Shown here: positions 34,046 through 47,091 of the stretch, one piece after another
Position numbering within the stretch: position 1 is the stretch's first letter
Layout: each line of letters opens with the position of its first letter
Assembly (NCBI GenBank): GCA_017607445.1
Contig: JAEVHH010000006.1
Span: 3,162,001 to 3,226,000, forward strand
Direction: 5' to 3'
Length of the DNA stretch: 64,000 nucleotides
From: Histoplasma ohiense
Taxonomy: Eukaryota; Ascomycota; Eurotiomycetes; Onygenales; Ajellomycetaceae
Position numbers and translations under genes: made by a program
The notes under the pieces: generated by a model
What the model saw: only the letters and a program-made list of their open reading frames with translations
Told to the model about the DNA's origin: nothing
The model's database searches: none

Positions 34046-34305
34046 TGTAATGCACTTGTTTATTATTTTCTTATTGTATATTATCTTTGCTTATTCTTAT
34101 CTCTTTTCATTATACTCTCGCTACCGCTATTTCTATATGTATATATATATTGATGTATGTATTTCACACATCTTCTTTCTCTTTCTTTTCTTTCTTAGTG
34201 ATTAGCTACATTATACTACTACACTCTACAATATATTACTATTATCTTCACTATACTATAAACTATCTTCTACTGTTACTCTTCACACTGTCACTACATC
34301 TCACA
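34046..34305 (+). repeat. Family-B 5' LTR
   Basis: TGTAATGCACTTG ... ACATCTCACA. It contains AGTGATTAG (34197-34205). The facing primer site is CTAATTGCT here (34310-34318) and CTAATCACT in the sister copy, i.e. mutated since insertion. Confidence 0.85.
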
Positions 34306-34369
34306 GTTTCTAATTGCTCAATTTTTGAGAGATGATCTGTTGAGTAATAGTCATGATCTCTACTCACAG

Positions 34370-35720
34370 CATTCACTGTACTTGTACTACTGCTGAATCT
34401 GAAGTAACAAATATCATTGAAGAAAACTGCAAAATGCACACTTCTGTTACTGAAAGTATGCAACAAGTAATATCTTTCTCTATGAAATTGAATTCTGAGT
34501 ATAATTCAGAAGAGAACATCTCTTCTGAAGATTTCAACACAATTGAGACTGAGAAGATAACTGTGATCAGAAGAATCAAAAAATTACAAACTGAGAAAGA
34601 ATTGTGAGAACTTCAACATTAGTGTGACACTTTACTACAAGAATTGAATGAAACAATTTCAGTCATTCAAAATACATTAGAAACACAGCTGAACTGTGAT
34701 AGAGATATAACTAGTATAAATAATAATCACAATAACATCACAAGTATTCTCAGATCATCAGAATTCACACTACAAACACTCAACATCTTAGTAAAAAGCA
34801 CTATAACTACTATCAGTGAGAGATATAATCAGATATCACTTTGACAATTAGAACTTCAAAATCTCAGCATGAATGATCACTCTTCTCAGAAAGATATAAA
34901 AAAGTTTCAAAATCAAAATATGAAAGAATTTAAAAACTTTGTTACAGCTGTTATCACTTTTTATATCAGTGATCTTAATTACTACAACAAACACAATCAT
35001 CAAAAGATCATTGAAGCTGTCACTCATTTCAACATTGAGATGCAACAATGTTGATATCAACATACATATAATATGCAGACTTTGCCACCATGGGAAGAAT
35101 TTCTTAGTTGAATGTAATGTCAAGTCAGCAATTCAGATAGAAGTTTCTGAGATATCAATAAACAGTACTGAAAAACAGAGCAATAAGAAAATCAAATAAT
35201 TCAATAATTTACTTCATACTTACAATCAGTTGAAGAGCATCTGCAGCATTCTTATAGTGAATATCATTGAAAATCACATCTCTATATGAAAGTTCTACCT
35301 TTCATTCACTGAGAATTTGACAAATATACAATCAAATTGAAAGAGTTAAGCTATAATGCCACTCTATATAAACTTGCAATGACAGAATTGAATCTGTCAG
35401 AGAGATGAAAGAAGCTTAAAGAGAAGTCAAATTTCAAAAACCCCACTCAAAACTTTAACAACAGAAATAATGCTGATAATAAATCATAAAACAAATACAG
35501 ATGAAATGACACTACAAAGTCTGATGACTTCACTCAATCAAAATATTGCTGTTATTGCAAGTGATCAGAACATATCATCAATTTGTGTTTCAAATAATTC
35601 AAAGATGAATCCAAAAACATCAAATCTGACTCAAAATCTGATGTGAAAGACACAAAGAACTTGAAGAACTCAAAAAACACTTAAAACACATCATTCAGCT
35701 CACAATGACAGCTATAAACA
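34370..35720 (+). pseudogene. Gag of family B
   Basis: Helical, Glu/Lys-rich N-terminal part (open at 34353-34607), a capsid-like middle (readable NYYNKHNHQKIIEAVTHFNI at 34979-35038), and a zinc knuckle CCYCK*SEHIINLC at 35547-35588 with one stop inside. It is a pseudogene. Its upstream part recurs in the remnant at 33222-33713. Confidence 0.7.
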
Positions 35721-35759
35721 CAGAAAGTCAATGCAAAAACATTTTAAGCTTCACTGTCA

Positions 35760-38700
35760 CAGTGAAACTTGCTACATTTAAAAGTCTGCAAAAAATGCTT
35801 GCACTAGTAGACTCTGAATCAGAAGTGAACTGTGTCAATGAATTTTGAGCAAAGAATCACAATCTAGAAACTGCTCACTGCAAACTCAAAATAATCAAAT
35901 CAATTGATGAATGTATAATACACTTCTTTGAAGAGTATAACATTGCAACTACTGTCACTGATCACAAGAGTAATGCACAGCAGATATCTCATTTCTTTCA
36001 TGCAATGAAAATAGAGAACTACAATCTTGTATTAGAATTTTCTTAATTAAAACAAACAAATCTTTTTATAGATTGATCAGATGAACAATTCTTCTTTAGA
36101 AGCTCTGAAAATAATCAACAGCTTCAAATTATTTCTGAATAAAATATCTTAGCTGAAGTTCTTATAGAAGCTAAAGTAGAAATACTTGTAGTATTATCTA
36201 CAAAATATTCAAAAGACTCAAAACATACTTCATATATATTCTCAATTATATATTCAGACTTGTCAATTCATCTATCTGATTATATCATGTCATACATGCA
36301 TATCTTCTCAGAAGAAGCTGCTATAAGTGTAAAAAGATCAGAAGAAATGAAACACTGTATAGATCTTGAATCTGATATATAATTTTCATTTATACTGATA
36401 TACAATCTCTCTGAAACTGAGTTAGCTGCTCTAAGAGAATATTTAAAAAATACATTAGATAAAGAGTGAATACAATCATTCAGTAGTCTGATTAATACAC
36501 TGATTCTCTTTGTTCTCAAAAAAGATGATGAACTTCATCTTTGTGTAGACTATCAAGAATTAAATCAAATCATCATCAAGAATTGATACCCTCTATCTCT
36601 AATAAGTAAATTACTTGACAGACTTTCAAAAGCTAAAGTATTCACTAAGCTGAATCTTCAAGATGCCTACCACTGCATACTTATAGTGACAAAAGATCAT
36701 TGAAAGACAGCTTTTAGAATGAGATATAAACATTTTGAGTATATAGTTATACCATTTGAACTAGCTAATACTTCAGTGACATTTCAAACATACATTAACA
36801 ATGTCTTGTCTGATTTGTTGAATATATATTGTGTTGTCTATTTGAATAACATTCTCATATTCTTCAATTCAAAGTAGAAATATAAAGTGTATGTTACTAA
36901 GATGCTAGAATGTCTCAAGCATGTGAATCTATTTGCAAAACTCTCTAAGTATAAATTTGAAGTGAACAAAATCTCATTTCTGATGTTTGTTATAGATACA
37001 AATGATGTTGAGATGAAGTCAGACAGAGTCTCCACTATTGTGAAATGATCTACATCTAAATCAATTAAAGAGATTCAATTTTTCTTGAGCTTTGCTAATT
37101 TCTATTTACAATTTATTAAGTCTTTCTCCTCTATTGCAGCCCCATTATTTGAACTTACAAAAGAGAGCAAGAAGAGAGAAAGAAATACCACTTTTATATG
37201 AACAGAAGATGCTCAAAATACTTTCAATGAACTCAAATCACACTTTATATATGCTTCTCTATTAGCTCATTTTGACTCAGCTCAGTGTATTCAGATTGAA
37301 TCTGATGCATTCACTTTTGCAGTTGCTGCTATTCTATTACAGTTGCAGAATGATGAGCACTGACATTCAGTTGTCTTCTAATTAAGAAAGTTGATTGATG
37401 TGAAAACATATTATGATACTTATGATAAAGAACTCTTGACTATTGTAGCAGCATTTAAAAATTGAAGACACTATCTGAAGAAAAGTCAGTATTCAATTCA
37501 TGTCTGATCTGATCATGCCAATCTGCAGTACTTTATGATGACTAAGAAACTGAACAGATGTCAGATCAGATGAATGAAAGCTTTATCTGTTTATAATTTT
37601 ATATTACTGCATCACTCTGAATCAAAGAATTCAGCTGATGAGCTCAGTCATTACACAGACTACAGTGAGGTCTATAATGATCAAACTATATTATCTACTC
37701 TGCAACAGAAGCTGAAATATGAAGTTAGACTAGACTGAAAAACTGATACTTCTTTTCAAAATGATATTTCTTCTGATGTAGTCTGTGTATGAATCTCTAA
37801 TGAGTAAAATACTTCTTTTAATGAGTAAAAAGCACTTCATATGTTAATATCTTCTATCTCTCATATAAACTCTTTCTCTCTGTTGCATGTTGAGCAATAT
37901 ATGCCTCAGATTGCAGTCAATAAGACTATTTTTGAAGACTCAGTATATACAGAAATGTCTGAATTCTTCACTTCATTTCTGAGTAAAGCACAGAAGATTG
38001 ATTCTTTTGTTGCTGAGTAAAGAAAGAAGATAAAAGAGAAGAATATGATTGTCACTGAAAATATACTATAAACAATTTCTGAGAATGATATATTGCATGC
38101 TGATGATTGTGTGTATATCTCTCAACAAAAGACACTTATTGATGAAATTATCAGTGCAAACCATGATGATCTGCAGAGGGGTTATTTTGATATAAAAAAG
38201 TTTATAGATAGTATTCAGAACAAATACTATTGACATGAGCTAGTCAGAGATATCAAAGATTATATATTCACTTATGATACTTGTCAAAGAGTAAAGTCAA
38301 AACAGTATAGACAATATGAAGAATTGAATACAATTCTCTTATCATCAAATTCTTTCAAATTCATTACTATAGATTTTATTACAGACTTGCCAGCCTCTAC
38401 ATTCCTCCATCAAATCTATAATGCAATTTTAGTGATTGTGAATATATATATCAAGTTTACAATCTATATTTCTTGCATCAAAAATATTACAGTCAATGAA
38501 CTAGCAGAAATTGTTTATACCAAGTTCTATACAATTTACAGAGTATCTAAAAATCATATATCTGATTAAGATTCATTGTTTACAAGCCATTATTGATCCA
38601 TCTTTTGTTATATGCTAGGCACACACTGAAAACTTTCAACAGCCTTTCACCCTTAAACAGATGATCAAATGAAATGACAAAATCAAATCTTGAAACATTA

Positions 38701-39155
38701 TCTCTGATGCTTTATCAACTATTATCAAAATGACTGAGCACACTGGCTACTGCTAGTGCAGTTCATTTACAATATCTCTCAATATGCATCTACTGAAATG
38801 ACATTCACAGAAGTCTTAATGAGATATTGATCTGATTTGAAAATTAATATCAACAAATCACTACAATTGATTGCCATACATGCTGCTAGCTGTGTGAAAC
38901 ATATCAAGAAAACACATCATAAGCTCATTGAGAATCTACAAAAGACACAACAAACACAGAAAATCTATTATAATACAAAACATAAACCTCAACAATTTAA
39001 AATAGATGACTATATCATACTCAATACAAAAAATCTTCAATTGCTACACTCAGTTCACAAACTTGATCATAAATATGTTGAACTCTTCAAGATTCTGAAT
39101 ATCATCAGAAAACAAGTGTATAAGCTAGAACTGCTATCTTCATATAGAAGCATTC
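35760..39155 (+). pseudogene. Pol of family B, 5' part (PR-RT-RNaseH-INT)
   Basis: Protease with a DSESEVNCVN-like active site near 35810. RT from about 36400 with LCVDYQELNQIIIKN near 36541-36585 and catalytic box YLNN (36838-36849) in place of YLDD. RNase H near 37290-37480 (ESDAFTFAVAAILLQL). The integrase zinc domain is near 38170-38300 and its core near 38355-38700 (TIDFITDLPAST; C-terminal core INYYQND). The C-terminal INT part is open at 38837-39155. The reading continues after element D at 46304 with the five duplicated bases. Confidence 0.85.
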
Positions 39156-39997
39156 TGTAAGCAGCGGTATGAGAATTAGCTGCTTATATCACAAGAAGTT
39201 CTTAAGACTCTGCAAGAATTAAATTGTAGAAGATAATACAGTAATATATCAGAGAGAATTTGAATTAATATCAATATTATAGAATATAGAGGTCAAATTA
39301 AAACAGAATGATTCACTGACCTCTAGAAGATTGAGCCAGCTGCTATCTATATACACAGTATTGTAAACAGATCAAACTTGCTATGATGTAGATAGTGTAG
39401 TATGATGCAAGTGGCAAGATAATACTTTGATTTCAAATCTGATATGACATTGATGATGCTATATTCAGTGATGTCATATCTTTAGAGCAATTGCCAATTT
39501 CAGTCTAGAACTGATAACTTAGTGTGGATTTCTTACAACTGCCCCCTCTGAAAGAGCTGCTGTTCCAGCAGGCTAAAAAATCATAGAATAATTGTAGATA
39601 ATTTGCAGTAACAAGTGACAGTGAATCTTTGTTGTTTCACTGATAACACAAAACTCATAAAAGTAAATAGAATCATAACTGACAACACAGAAGTAAATAG
39701 AATTATAGAATATGTGATTTCATAAAGAATATAGAGGATCAGAATCTCTGAGCAAATTCTGATTCTGATAAGCTATCAAAAGATTTCTTCCCCCACCCCT
39801 GCCATTGATATTTTGAAGAAAGAATGTAAGTAATCACTAGAGGATCAGTGGGTTATCAATATAGAAATGTTTGTTAACAGTAAAAGTAGTTTTTTAATGA
39901 TATTTTTCAGAGAAATCCTCAGTCAGTAAGTATTGTGTTACTTTGTCTTTATTTTCAGTAAGGGATTGCTAACTTGCTTTGAATAGAATCAGATATT

Positions 39998-40718
39998 ATG
40001 TTGTTTACTTCAGTCAATCAGTCAAATCAGAGTTTTGTCACTGGGGAGAACATCACAGCAGATCCTGCAATGGAAAAAATTCTCACAGAGAATATGATCA
40101 TGAATGATGAATGAAGAAATTGAAGAATAAATGAAGGAGAAGTGATACACTCACAGTCTGAAGCTGAGAAGCTGTGTCTGCTGTCTTAAATTGATAGAAG
40201 ATGTTTCTCTTTGTGTCTGGGAAGTGGCATTTAAGAACTGTAAAAGATGTCATATGAATTGATTCCATTGCAATCTCATAAGTTTATTGAAAGAATATCA
40301 AAGATTTTTAACAATAAGATTAACACTGAAATAGATCTCCTTGTGTTTCAAAGAGCAAGCAATGACTCTAGAGATGTTATTCCAAGAAGATTCAGAAAAG
40401 TACACTGAATTGCTGACTATGCAGAAGCAATTTGTAAAGAAGCTCAATGTATATTATCTGTTTGAATGAAATAAGATTGATGAAGACATTTCCAGTGCTT
40501 CACAGTGCTGAAAGACTTGTGTTGCTGCTGGCAGAATCTCTATCAAGAAGAAATCTGTTGCTGTGCTGACTTCTGCTGTTCTCTCTGCTTTCTCTGCTGC
40601 TGCTTCTGTGATTGTACTGAATCCATCCCCTGCCTCTGAAGTTCTTGCGATTCTGCAGTGGATTGAAACCGCTCAGAAGGAAATGAACAAAAAAATGGAA
40701 AAAATGTTACATGAATAG
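39998..40718 (+). pseudogene. Antisense accessory gene of family D (Cys-rich)
   Basis: It runs opposite to D's gag-pol. The last exon is readable in one frame from about 40104 to the TAG at 40716-40718 with a handful of stops. It opens with a cysteine block beginning at 40173: CVCCLKLIEDVSL, C, then eight residues, CKRC, then C, i.e. C-x2-C-x9-C-x8-C-x2-C-x6-C. This is followed by a helical region and an Ala/Ser/Val-rich stretch. An upstream open piece (39998-40114, starting MLFTSVNQSN) in another frame is probably an earlier exon; the splice sites are not resolved. Same position, orientation and Cys pattern as the family-B and -C genes. Confidence 0.6.
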
Positions 40719-41149
40719 AGAAGATGGCTCAGAATATTGAATGCTTGAAGATGATGTTTTATACAGTATGTATAACCAAAGGAATTTCACTAGATAATCA
40801 CTAACAGATCATAGTTGATAGGAAGAATTGAGAAAATTGAAAGAGAATTTGATATCATGAAAGAAGAATAAATTATAGACAGTGTTCTAGAGGATTCTTT
40901 GAGTGTTTTTTAGATAGTTTTTTCATCAAGGGTATAATGCTCAGAATAATATCTTGGTTCTTTGCTTTTTCCTTCTGATCAGAGTTTGAAATCATATCAT
41001 AGCCTCATTAAACTCCTAAAACCTTGTAGGATAAAAAGAAGAAGAGTGTCACTAAGCTTCAAGAATCTTTCACAGTTTGAAGCAGAAGTATAGATAAGTA
41101 GAAACTTCAAAATCTTTATAGAAAAAAATAGAAGAACTATTAATATTGT

Positions 41150-44100
41150 GTTCTGAAATGCTTTTTCTTAACAAGGAATTGATTTTGATTTATCTTCTCA
41201 TATTCTTCAAGAAGGTTACAGGAATTCAAAAGGTTATTAGAGGGTTTTCAAATGTTCTCAGTATTAGAATATCCTTTCCACTTGACAAGATATTGCTTCT
41301 TATTACAGTGCAATTGTTTATTCAAAATAGCTTCAACAAAATACTTCATTCTGTCTTTGAGTAGAATGTCAGGAGATTTCTTAGATTCTTCACCTGATCT
41401 CTGATAATAGAATTTCAACAAGATAACATGGAAGACAGAATGTATAGATTCAAAGATTCTTGAAAGATTTAGTTGATATACTTGCAATCTGATGATGTTC
41501 AGAATTGTAAACAGTTCAAACCATTTATCTTCAAGCTTGTGACAAGATCTAGAAGTTGATATATTCATGAAAGATAGAAGAACTTGATCTTCAATGACAA
41601 AGGATTTCTCTTAATGCCTTCTGTGATAGTATTCTGCTTGCTTTTTGAAGGATTTTTGAACTTTGACTTGAAGGTTGCTTTGTATCTCTTGTAATTTTTT
41701 CACCCTTGCTGTAGCTAAGAGCTCAAGATTGATAGAGGTTACAGATTCAGATTCTTTATCAATTATCTCTCTCAGTGGAACAGAATTGTAACCTAGTAGT
41801 ACTTGAAACAGTGGCATATCAATAGATGCTTGAGAAACAGAATTGTAGACAAATTGTGTCTGCAGAAGCAGATTCACTCAGTTATTCTGATGATAGTTTG
41901 AGTATGCTCATAAATAGTTCTCTGATGTCTGATTCTGGCATTTCATTTGCTCATTGATTTGAGGGTGGAATGCTGTACTCAGGTTGTGCTTAACTCATAA
42001 ATAATAACAGAATGTTGATCAGTAGTGACTGGTAAACAACTTATCTCTATCAGATATGATGGATGAAGATGAACTGTAATCACTTAGAATAGCATCTATG
42101 AACAATTCTGCAAAATCAGAAGCAGTAATTGAAGTCATGCAAGGAAAGTACTTAACTAGATTAGTATAGTGATTCAGTATGATCAAAATACTATCATAGA
42201 TGATTCCTTTTCAAATTACTGATGATAATTCAATGATGAAATTCATAGCAAGAGAACTGAATGATCTAGTAGATATGAAGATTTTGACAAGTTGTCTGTA
42301 TGATTTATATCTCTTAGCTTTAACATGCTGACAGATATCACACTCTCTGATGTACATTTCAATGTCTTTTTGAAGTGTATTTCAGTAATATTTGTGATGT
42401 AGAAGCTCTAAGATTCTGACAATATCAAAGTGATCTGTTCAGAGATCATCATAATGTATTTGTAATAACTTCTGAGTGATTGCTTTACTAGAGAAAATGT
42501 AGATAGTATGATTGAAATATAGAAGTCCACAATCTTCATCTACTCATTAGATGATTGAAGAATCTTCAAAGATATTGAAGACTTCTCTAAGAGTTTCAGA
42601 CTCTGCACTATTGTCAACTTCTTGACTTCAAGTTACAGTAAAGATGTTTCTCTTCTGTAATTCTTTAATGAAGTCTAGAAGTCAATTAGTAGATGGTTTG
42701 TGATCTGTTTCATTCTCAGCAGCTTTCATTACTGCTAGATGTGGTACAAGAAGTTCATGATCTTCAGTGCCAATTTCAAAGAAATCTCAGAAACAAGAAT
42801 ACTCTGCAGAACAATCTGAGCTTTCTCATATCAAAGATAATTTGATATCTACTAAGCTGTTCTGATCAGAGTCATGAAGTTTCTGGTGGATTTTTTTCTG
42901 TAGAATCAGCAGCATTGACAGCTTTGAATCTACATTCTCAGAGGAAATAATATAGTCTGAATGTCTCAAAGATGAATTGATGAGGTTTAGCCATTCTGAT
43001 CAATAGATCATATAGAAATCATAAGCAGATAGCTCTTCCACCCAATGTGTCTGATGATTGTTCAAGTTTTTGATACTAAGAAAGTATTTCAGATTATCAT
43101 GGTCAGTTATGATCTGAATTGAGTACAGATTGCCTTGCAGATAGTGTCATCAGTGATGAAATGATGTCACTATAATCAGAAGTTTCAAATCATGGATGTT
43201 ATAGTTTCTAGAAGCTTCAGAAAGCTTCTGTGAAAAGAATGCAATGAGCCTCCACTCTTTTCTTCAAGTAGACACTGAATTATCTATATTTTTGCTTCAT
43301 TCTGATGCTATTTCCATAGCTTCTTGATAGGTTTCTGGTACTGGTTCTAGACATTGAGATAGAATACCAGCAATTCCATTCTTGTTTGCATCTGTTTCAA
43401 CTTGAGTTTTCTTCTGTGGATCATAATGAATCAGTAGAATAGCTTGTGCAAATGCTTCTTTCAAATTTACAAAAGCTTTTCTTGCTGAATCACTAAGTTG
43501 AAACTTAGTTTGCTTATTCATAGCATTTTGAAGGAGATCTGTAAGAGATGTGGCTATTCATGAAAAAGCATATATGAATCTGTGATAAAAGTTCACAAAT
43601 TCTATGAAAATTTGAATATCACAGACATCTTTAGATTCTGGCCAATTTAGAATAGTTTCGACTTGATTGCAATCCATGGCTATATCAGTAGGTGATACAA
43701 TATAGCCAAGAAATTCAACCTCAGTAGTGAAAAAGATGCATTTGCTTTCCTTAGCATAAAGTTGATATTTTCATAAGCATTCAAAGATTAATCAGAGGTG
43801 TTTTGTATGGTCTTTGGTATTTTGAGAATAGATAAGAATGTCATCAAGATAAACAATGCAACAGATATCAACTAGACCTTTCAGCACTTCATTGATATAA
43901 GATTGAAATGTAGCAGAAGTATTACAGAGTCTCATAGACATAACTCAGAATTTGTAGCTGCTGTATTGAGTTCAAAACACTGTTTTCCATTCATCTTCTT
44001 CTACTATTTATATGTGGTAGTAGGCATCTCAGAGATCTATTTTAGAGAAGATGATAGTGCTCTGTAATCAATCTAACATTTCTTCAATGCAAGGGATTGA

Positions 44101-44430
44101 ATATCAATTCTTTATAGTTATCTTGTTAAGGTCTTGATAATCTACACAAAGGTGTAGAGTTCCATTCTTTTTCTTTGCAAATACAATAGATGCAGCAGCA
44201 GAGCTCTTTGTAGAATGAACCCACTGTCATAACAGCATTTCTTCTAGATATTTGCATAAGGCATCTAGTTCTGCTATCAAGAGATTGTATAAAGATTCAT
44301 AAGAGGGTTCCTTTCTGTCTTGCAATCAAATATGATGTGATATGATGAGGTTCTCATTCAACTTGGCTGCTGCTTCAGCAGAAAAGATATCTTTAAATTC
44401 AGTTAAAAGATCTTGTAGATTTTGAGGTAA
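41150..44430 (-). pseudogene. Pol of family D (RT-RNaseH-INT-chromodomain)
   Basis: Minus-strand reading. RT has LHLCVDYQDLNKITIKN near 44160-44110 and an intact YLDD box near 43850. RNase H (open at 43521-43297) contains VETDANKNGIAGILSQ. The integrase zinc domain lies near 42500-42320 (HYDDL...H...CDICQ) and the core near 42260-41900. The C-terminal INT is open at 41877-41611, and the chromodomain is near 41360-41240 (KQLHCNKKQYLVKWKGYSNT). Stops are fewer than in B and C, but it is still non-functional. Confidence 0.85.
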
Positions 44431-44625
44431 AGTAGTTTCATTAATAGAACATAGTTGTTCTGAAGAAGATTCAGTATTGCTATCTCAAAAGTAGAGTGGT
44501 GTTGTAGGTGTTTCTTGTATAGAATGGATAAATTCTTCTGATTCTGTTATTTCAATTCTAGTATCTCTGATTTGATATTGCTCTGATAATGCTTTTCAAT
44601 TGATTAAAGGATTGACTGTTTGTAA

Positions 44626-44919
44626 TTATGGAAGATCTAGATAAAGATCTTCATCTGCTAGATTAACAGAATGAAAGCTAAGTTTGCTTGCTTGAGTTTC
44701 ATCTAGCTTATCAGTGGCTCTATGAATAGCATTAACAATGCTATATTGATATTCTTGTTGTTCATCAGGATATTGCACTTGAGATGGTGGTTCAATCCAT
44801 TTCCATTCTTTAGAAGTAGTGTAAGTATGAGAGATATAATTGAAATCTGCTTCAGAATTGACTAGGCATTGAATCAGCTCAGAATCATTAGAGATATCTA
44901 GTTGAATAATGATGTACAT
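44626..44919 (-). pseudogene. Protease region of family D
   Basis: Open stretch of 97 codons with CLVNSEADFNYIS, in which N-S-E stands where an aspartic protease has D-S-G. The catalytic Asp codon reads AAT, a G-to-A transition. The segment is followed by an acidic linker to RT. Confidence 0.6.
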
Positions 44920-44929
44920 GCAGAATCTA

Positions 44930-45900
44930 TCATCTAGTCACTTCTCATCATTCTGAGTTTCAGTGATATGAGCTATCATAGATGTGGGTTTCAGTTTGTC
45001 TGTGGTTTGAGTTTATTTTCTCTTCTTATTACAATTCTTAAGAAGATGACCTGCCTCTTCATAGAATAGACAAAGATTATTATTCATGCAGTGTTGATGT
45101 TCTTCTATAGTAAGCTTTTCAGCTGAGATTAGATTTCATTGAGTCTTTGAAAAAGAGCTGTCAGAGGATCATTTGATTCTGTGTTTGTCATCACTCTTCT
45201 GATATCTATTTTGTGAAGAGGTTTCTTGTTTGTTGTTACTCCTTCTAGCATGGCTTCTATTAACAGCTTGAATTCGAGCAACTAGCACAATCAATTTGGC
45301 TTGATTGATAGAAGAATCATGGTGAGTTTGAATTTGATCTTGTATTGCTGATGATAATTTAGCAAAGAATAATTAAGCAAATAGTTCTTCTATATTGATT
45401 GCTAGACCATCATGAATCTCATTAAATCTAGAGACAAATTGTTGAACTGGTTGATTCAGTGGGTGCTTTAATTCTTCAAAGTAAATCACTGTTGTAAAGC
45501 CATGGTTGTAGACATTCTTCAGGTCATTGTGCAGGAATTCTTTAAAGTTCTTCTATGAAAAAGATTGATTTAATCTTTCAAGCTCTCTCTTTTTAGTAGC
45601 TTAAGTAATTTTGATTGTTTTCTGTAATCATTCTGAAGCATAAACAATCTTGACTTCATCAGTATTGTATTGAGTTAGGTTCAACTTATATATGTGTTCG
45701 AGTGCTCTTATGAATATATGGTATTCATGTAGATTGCTGTCATAATAGACAGGTGAATCAGTGAGCTGAATTTTCTGTCAGTTAGCTGAGACAGATATTG
45801 CAGATGCTGCTAGCTCAACAACTGCTGATCAAGAAGTATTCAAGAGTGAATTGATCTTGAACATGATGATTAGAATACTCAATCCTTGAAGAGGTAAGGG
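44930..45900 (-). pseudogene. Gag of family D
   Basis: Minus-strand, interrupted. A zinc knuckle is recognisable near 45080-45030 as C-L-F-Y-E-E-A-G-H-L-L-K-N-C, with the second Cys changed to Tyr (TGT to TAT). Upstream a capsid-like region includes the readable block FARLNQPVQQF-like sequence around 45440-45390 with substitutions. Pseudogene. Confidence 0.6.
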
Positions 45901-46303
45901 ATTGAGCAGATCAAACTGTAAGCAGTGATATGTGAATTAGCTGCTTATATCATAAGAAGTTCTTAAGACTCTGCAAGGATTAAGTTGTAGAAGATAATAC
46001 AGTAATATATTGAAGAGGATTCAGATTAATATTGATATCATAGAACATAGAGATCAAATTAAAACAGAATGATTCACTGACCTCCAGAAGATTGAGTCAG
46101 CTGCTATCTATATACACAGTATTGTAAACAGATTGAACTTGCTATGATGTAGATGATGTAGTATGATGCAAGTGGCAAGATAATGCCTTGATTTCAAATC
46201 TGATATGACATTGATGGTGCTATGTTCGGTGATGTCATATCTTTAGAGCAATCGCCAATTTCGGCCTAGCACTGGTAACTTAGTGCGGGTTTCTTACACA
46301 TTC

Positions 46304-46700
46304 ATTCTGTATTTCATGTATCTTTATTGAAGCCATACAACCACAGAAATGGAGCTCTACCAGAACCAGAATCAGAACTTATCAATGATGAAGAAAAATA
46401 TCAAGTTGAAGAAATTCTTGAAAAACAACAACAAAAAAACAAATCTTCAGAATATCTTGTGAAATGAACAGATTGAAGTTCTAATGATGATATATAGAAA
46501 CTGAAAGAAAACATATTGAACACTCAGACATTCAAAATCTTCCTCAAACAAGAAAATGAATGACAAATACAAAATCAATATACTTTCAAATGTCAAAAGT
46601 GTGAACATCAAGTTGAAAGATATCAGAAGCACAAATCTTAAATTGAAAAATGCTAGAAATACAAATCTCACTCAAACTTCAATCAAATACATTTTTTTTT
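46304..46700 (+). pseudogene. Pol of family B, 3' part (chromodomain)
   Basis: It resumes the family-B integrase tail after element D (HSVFHVSLLKPYNHRNGALP) and runs through a linker into a chromodomain (EKYQVEEILEKQ ... EYLVK near 46395-46470). The frame decays around 46670. A homologous, reversed copy stands at 63650-63944. Confidence 0.75.
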
Positions 46701-47091
46701 AAAAAAGGATTTTATCAGAGAAAAGAGAAAAAGAAAAAAATTCAATTTGAGTATAATAAATACAAAAAATAAAAAATACAAGCAAGAAAAAAACAAAGAA
46801 AACAGATTTCCAGAAAAGTCTAAAGATTCTCAGTTCATTCATTTTCATCTCATTCTTCATCTCTCATTTTCTCTTTTTTCTTTCATCATCTTTTTCATCT
46901 CTTCTCTCTACCACTCTCATTCAATACTTCTTCTGACATTTATAGATTATCAGCATTCATTTTGAATGCAGAAGTATAGATAAATGTCTATTTCATAAAA
47001 CATTTATCTTCTCATTTCTTCTCTCTTTCATCAATCTACTCATTCTCTGATATATCTGATGAAGAAAGACATTTTCTCTCATCTTCTTCTC

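Larger units (their letters stand above)
39156..46298 (-). mobile_element. Family-D Ty3/gypsy element, complete but decayed
   Basis: 7143 bp with two 382-bp LTRs (39156-39537 and 45917-46298) and perfect target duplication CATTC (39151-39155; 46299-46303). gag-pol is on the minus strand. The polypurine tract on the minus strand is AGAGGGGGCAGT, at 39538-39549. An antisense gene on + lies between pol and the 3' LTR (39998-40718). The left LTR is clearly more mutated than the right one. Confidence 0.9.
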
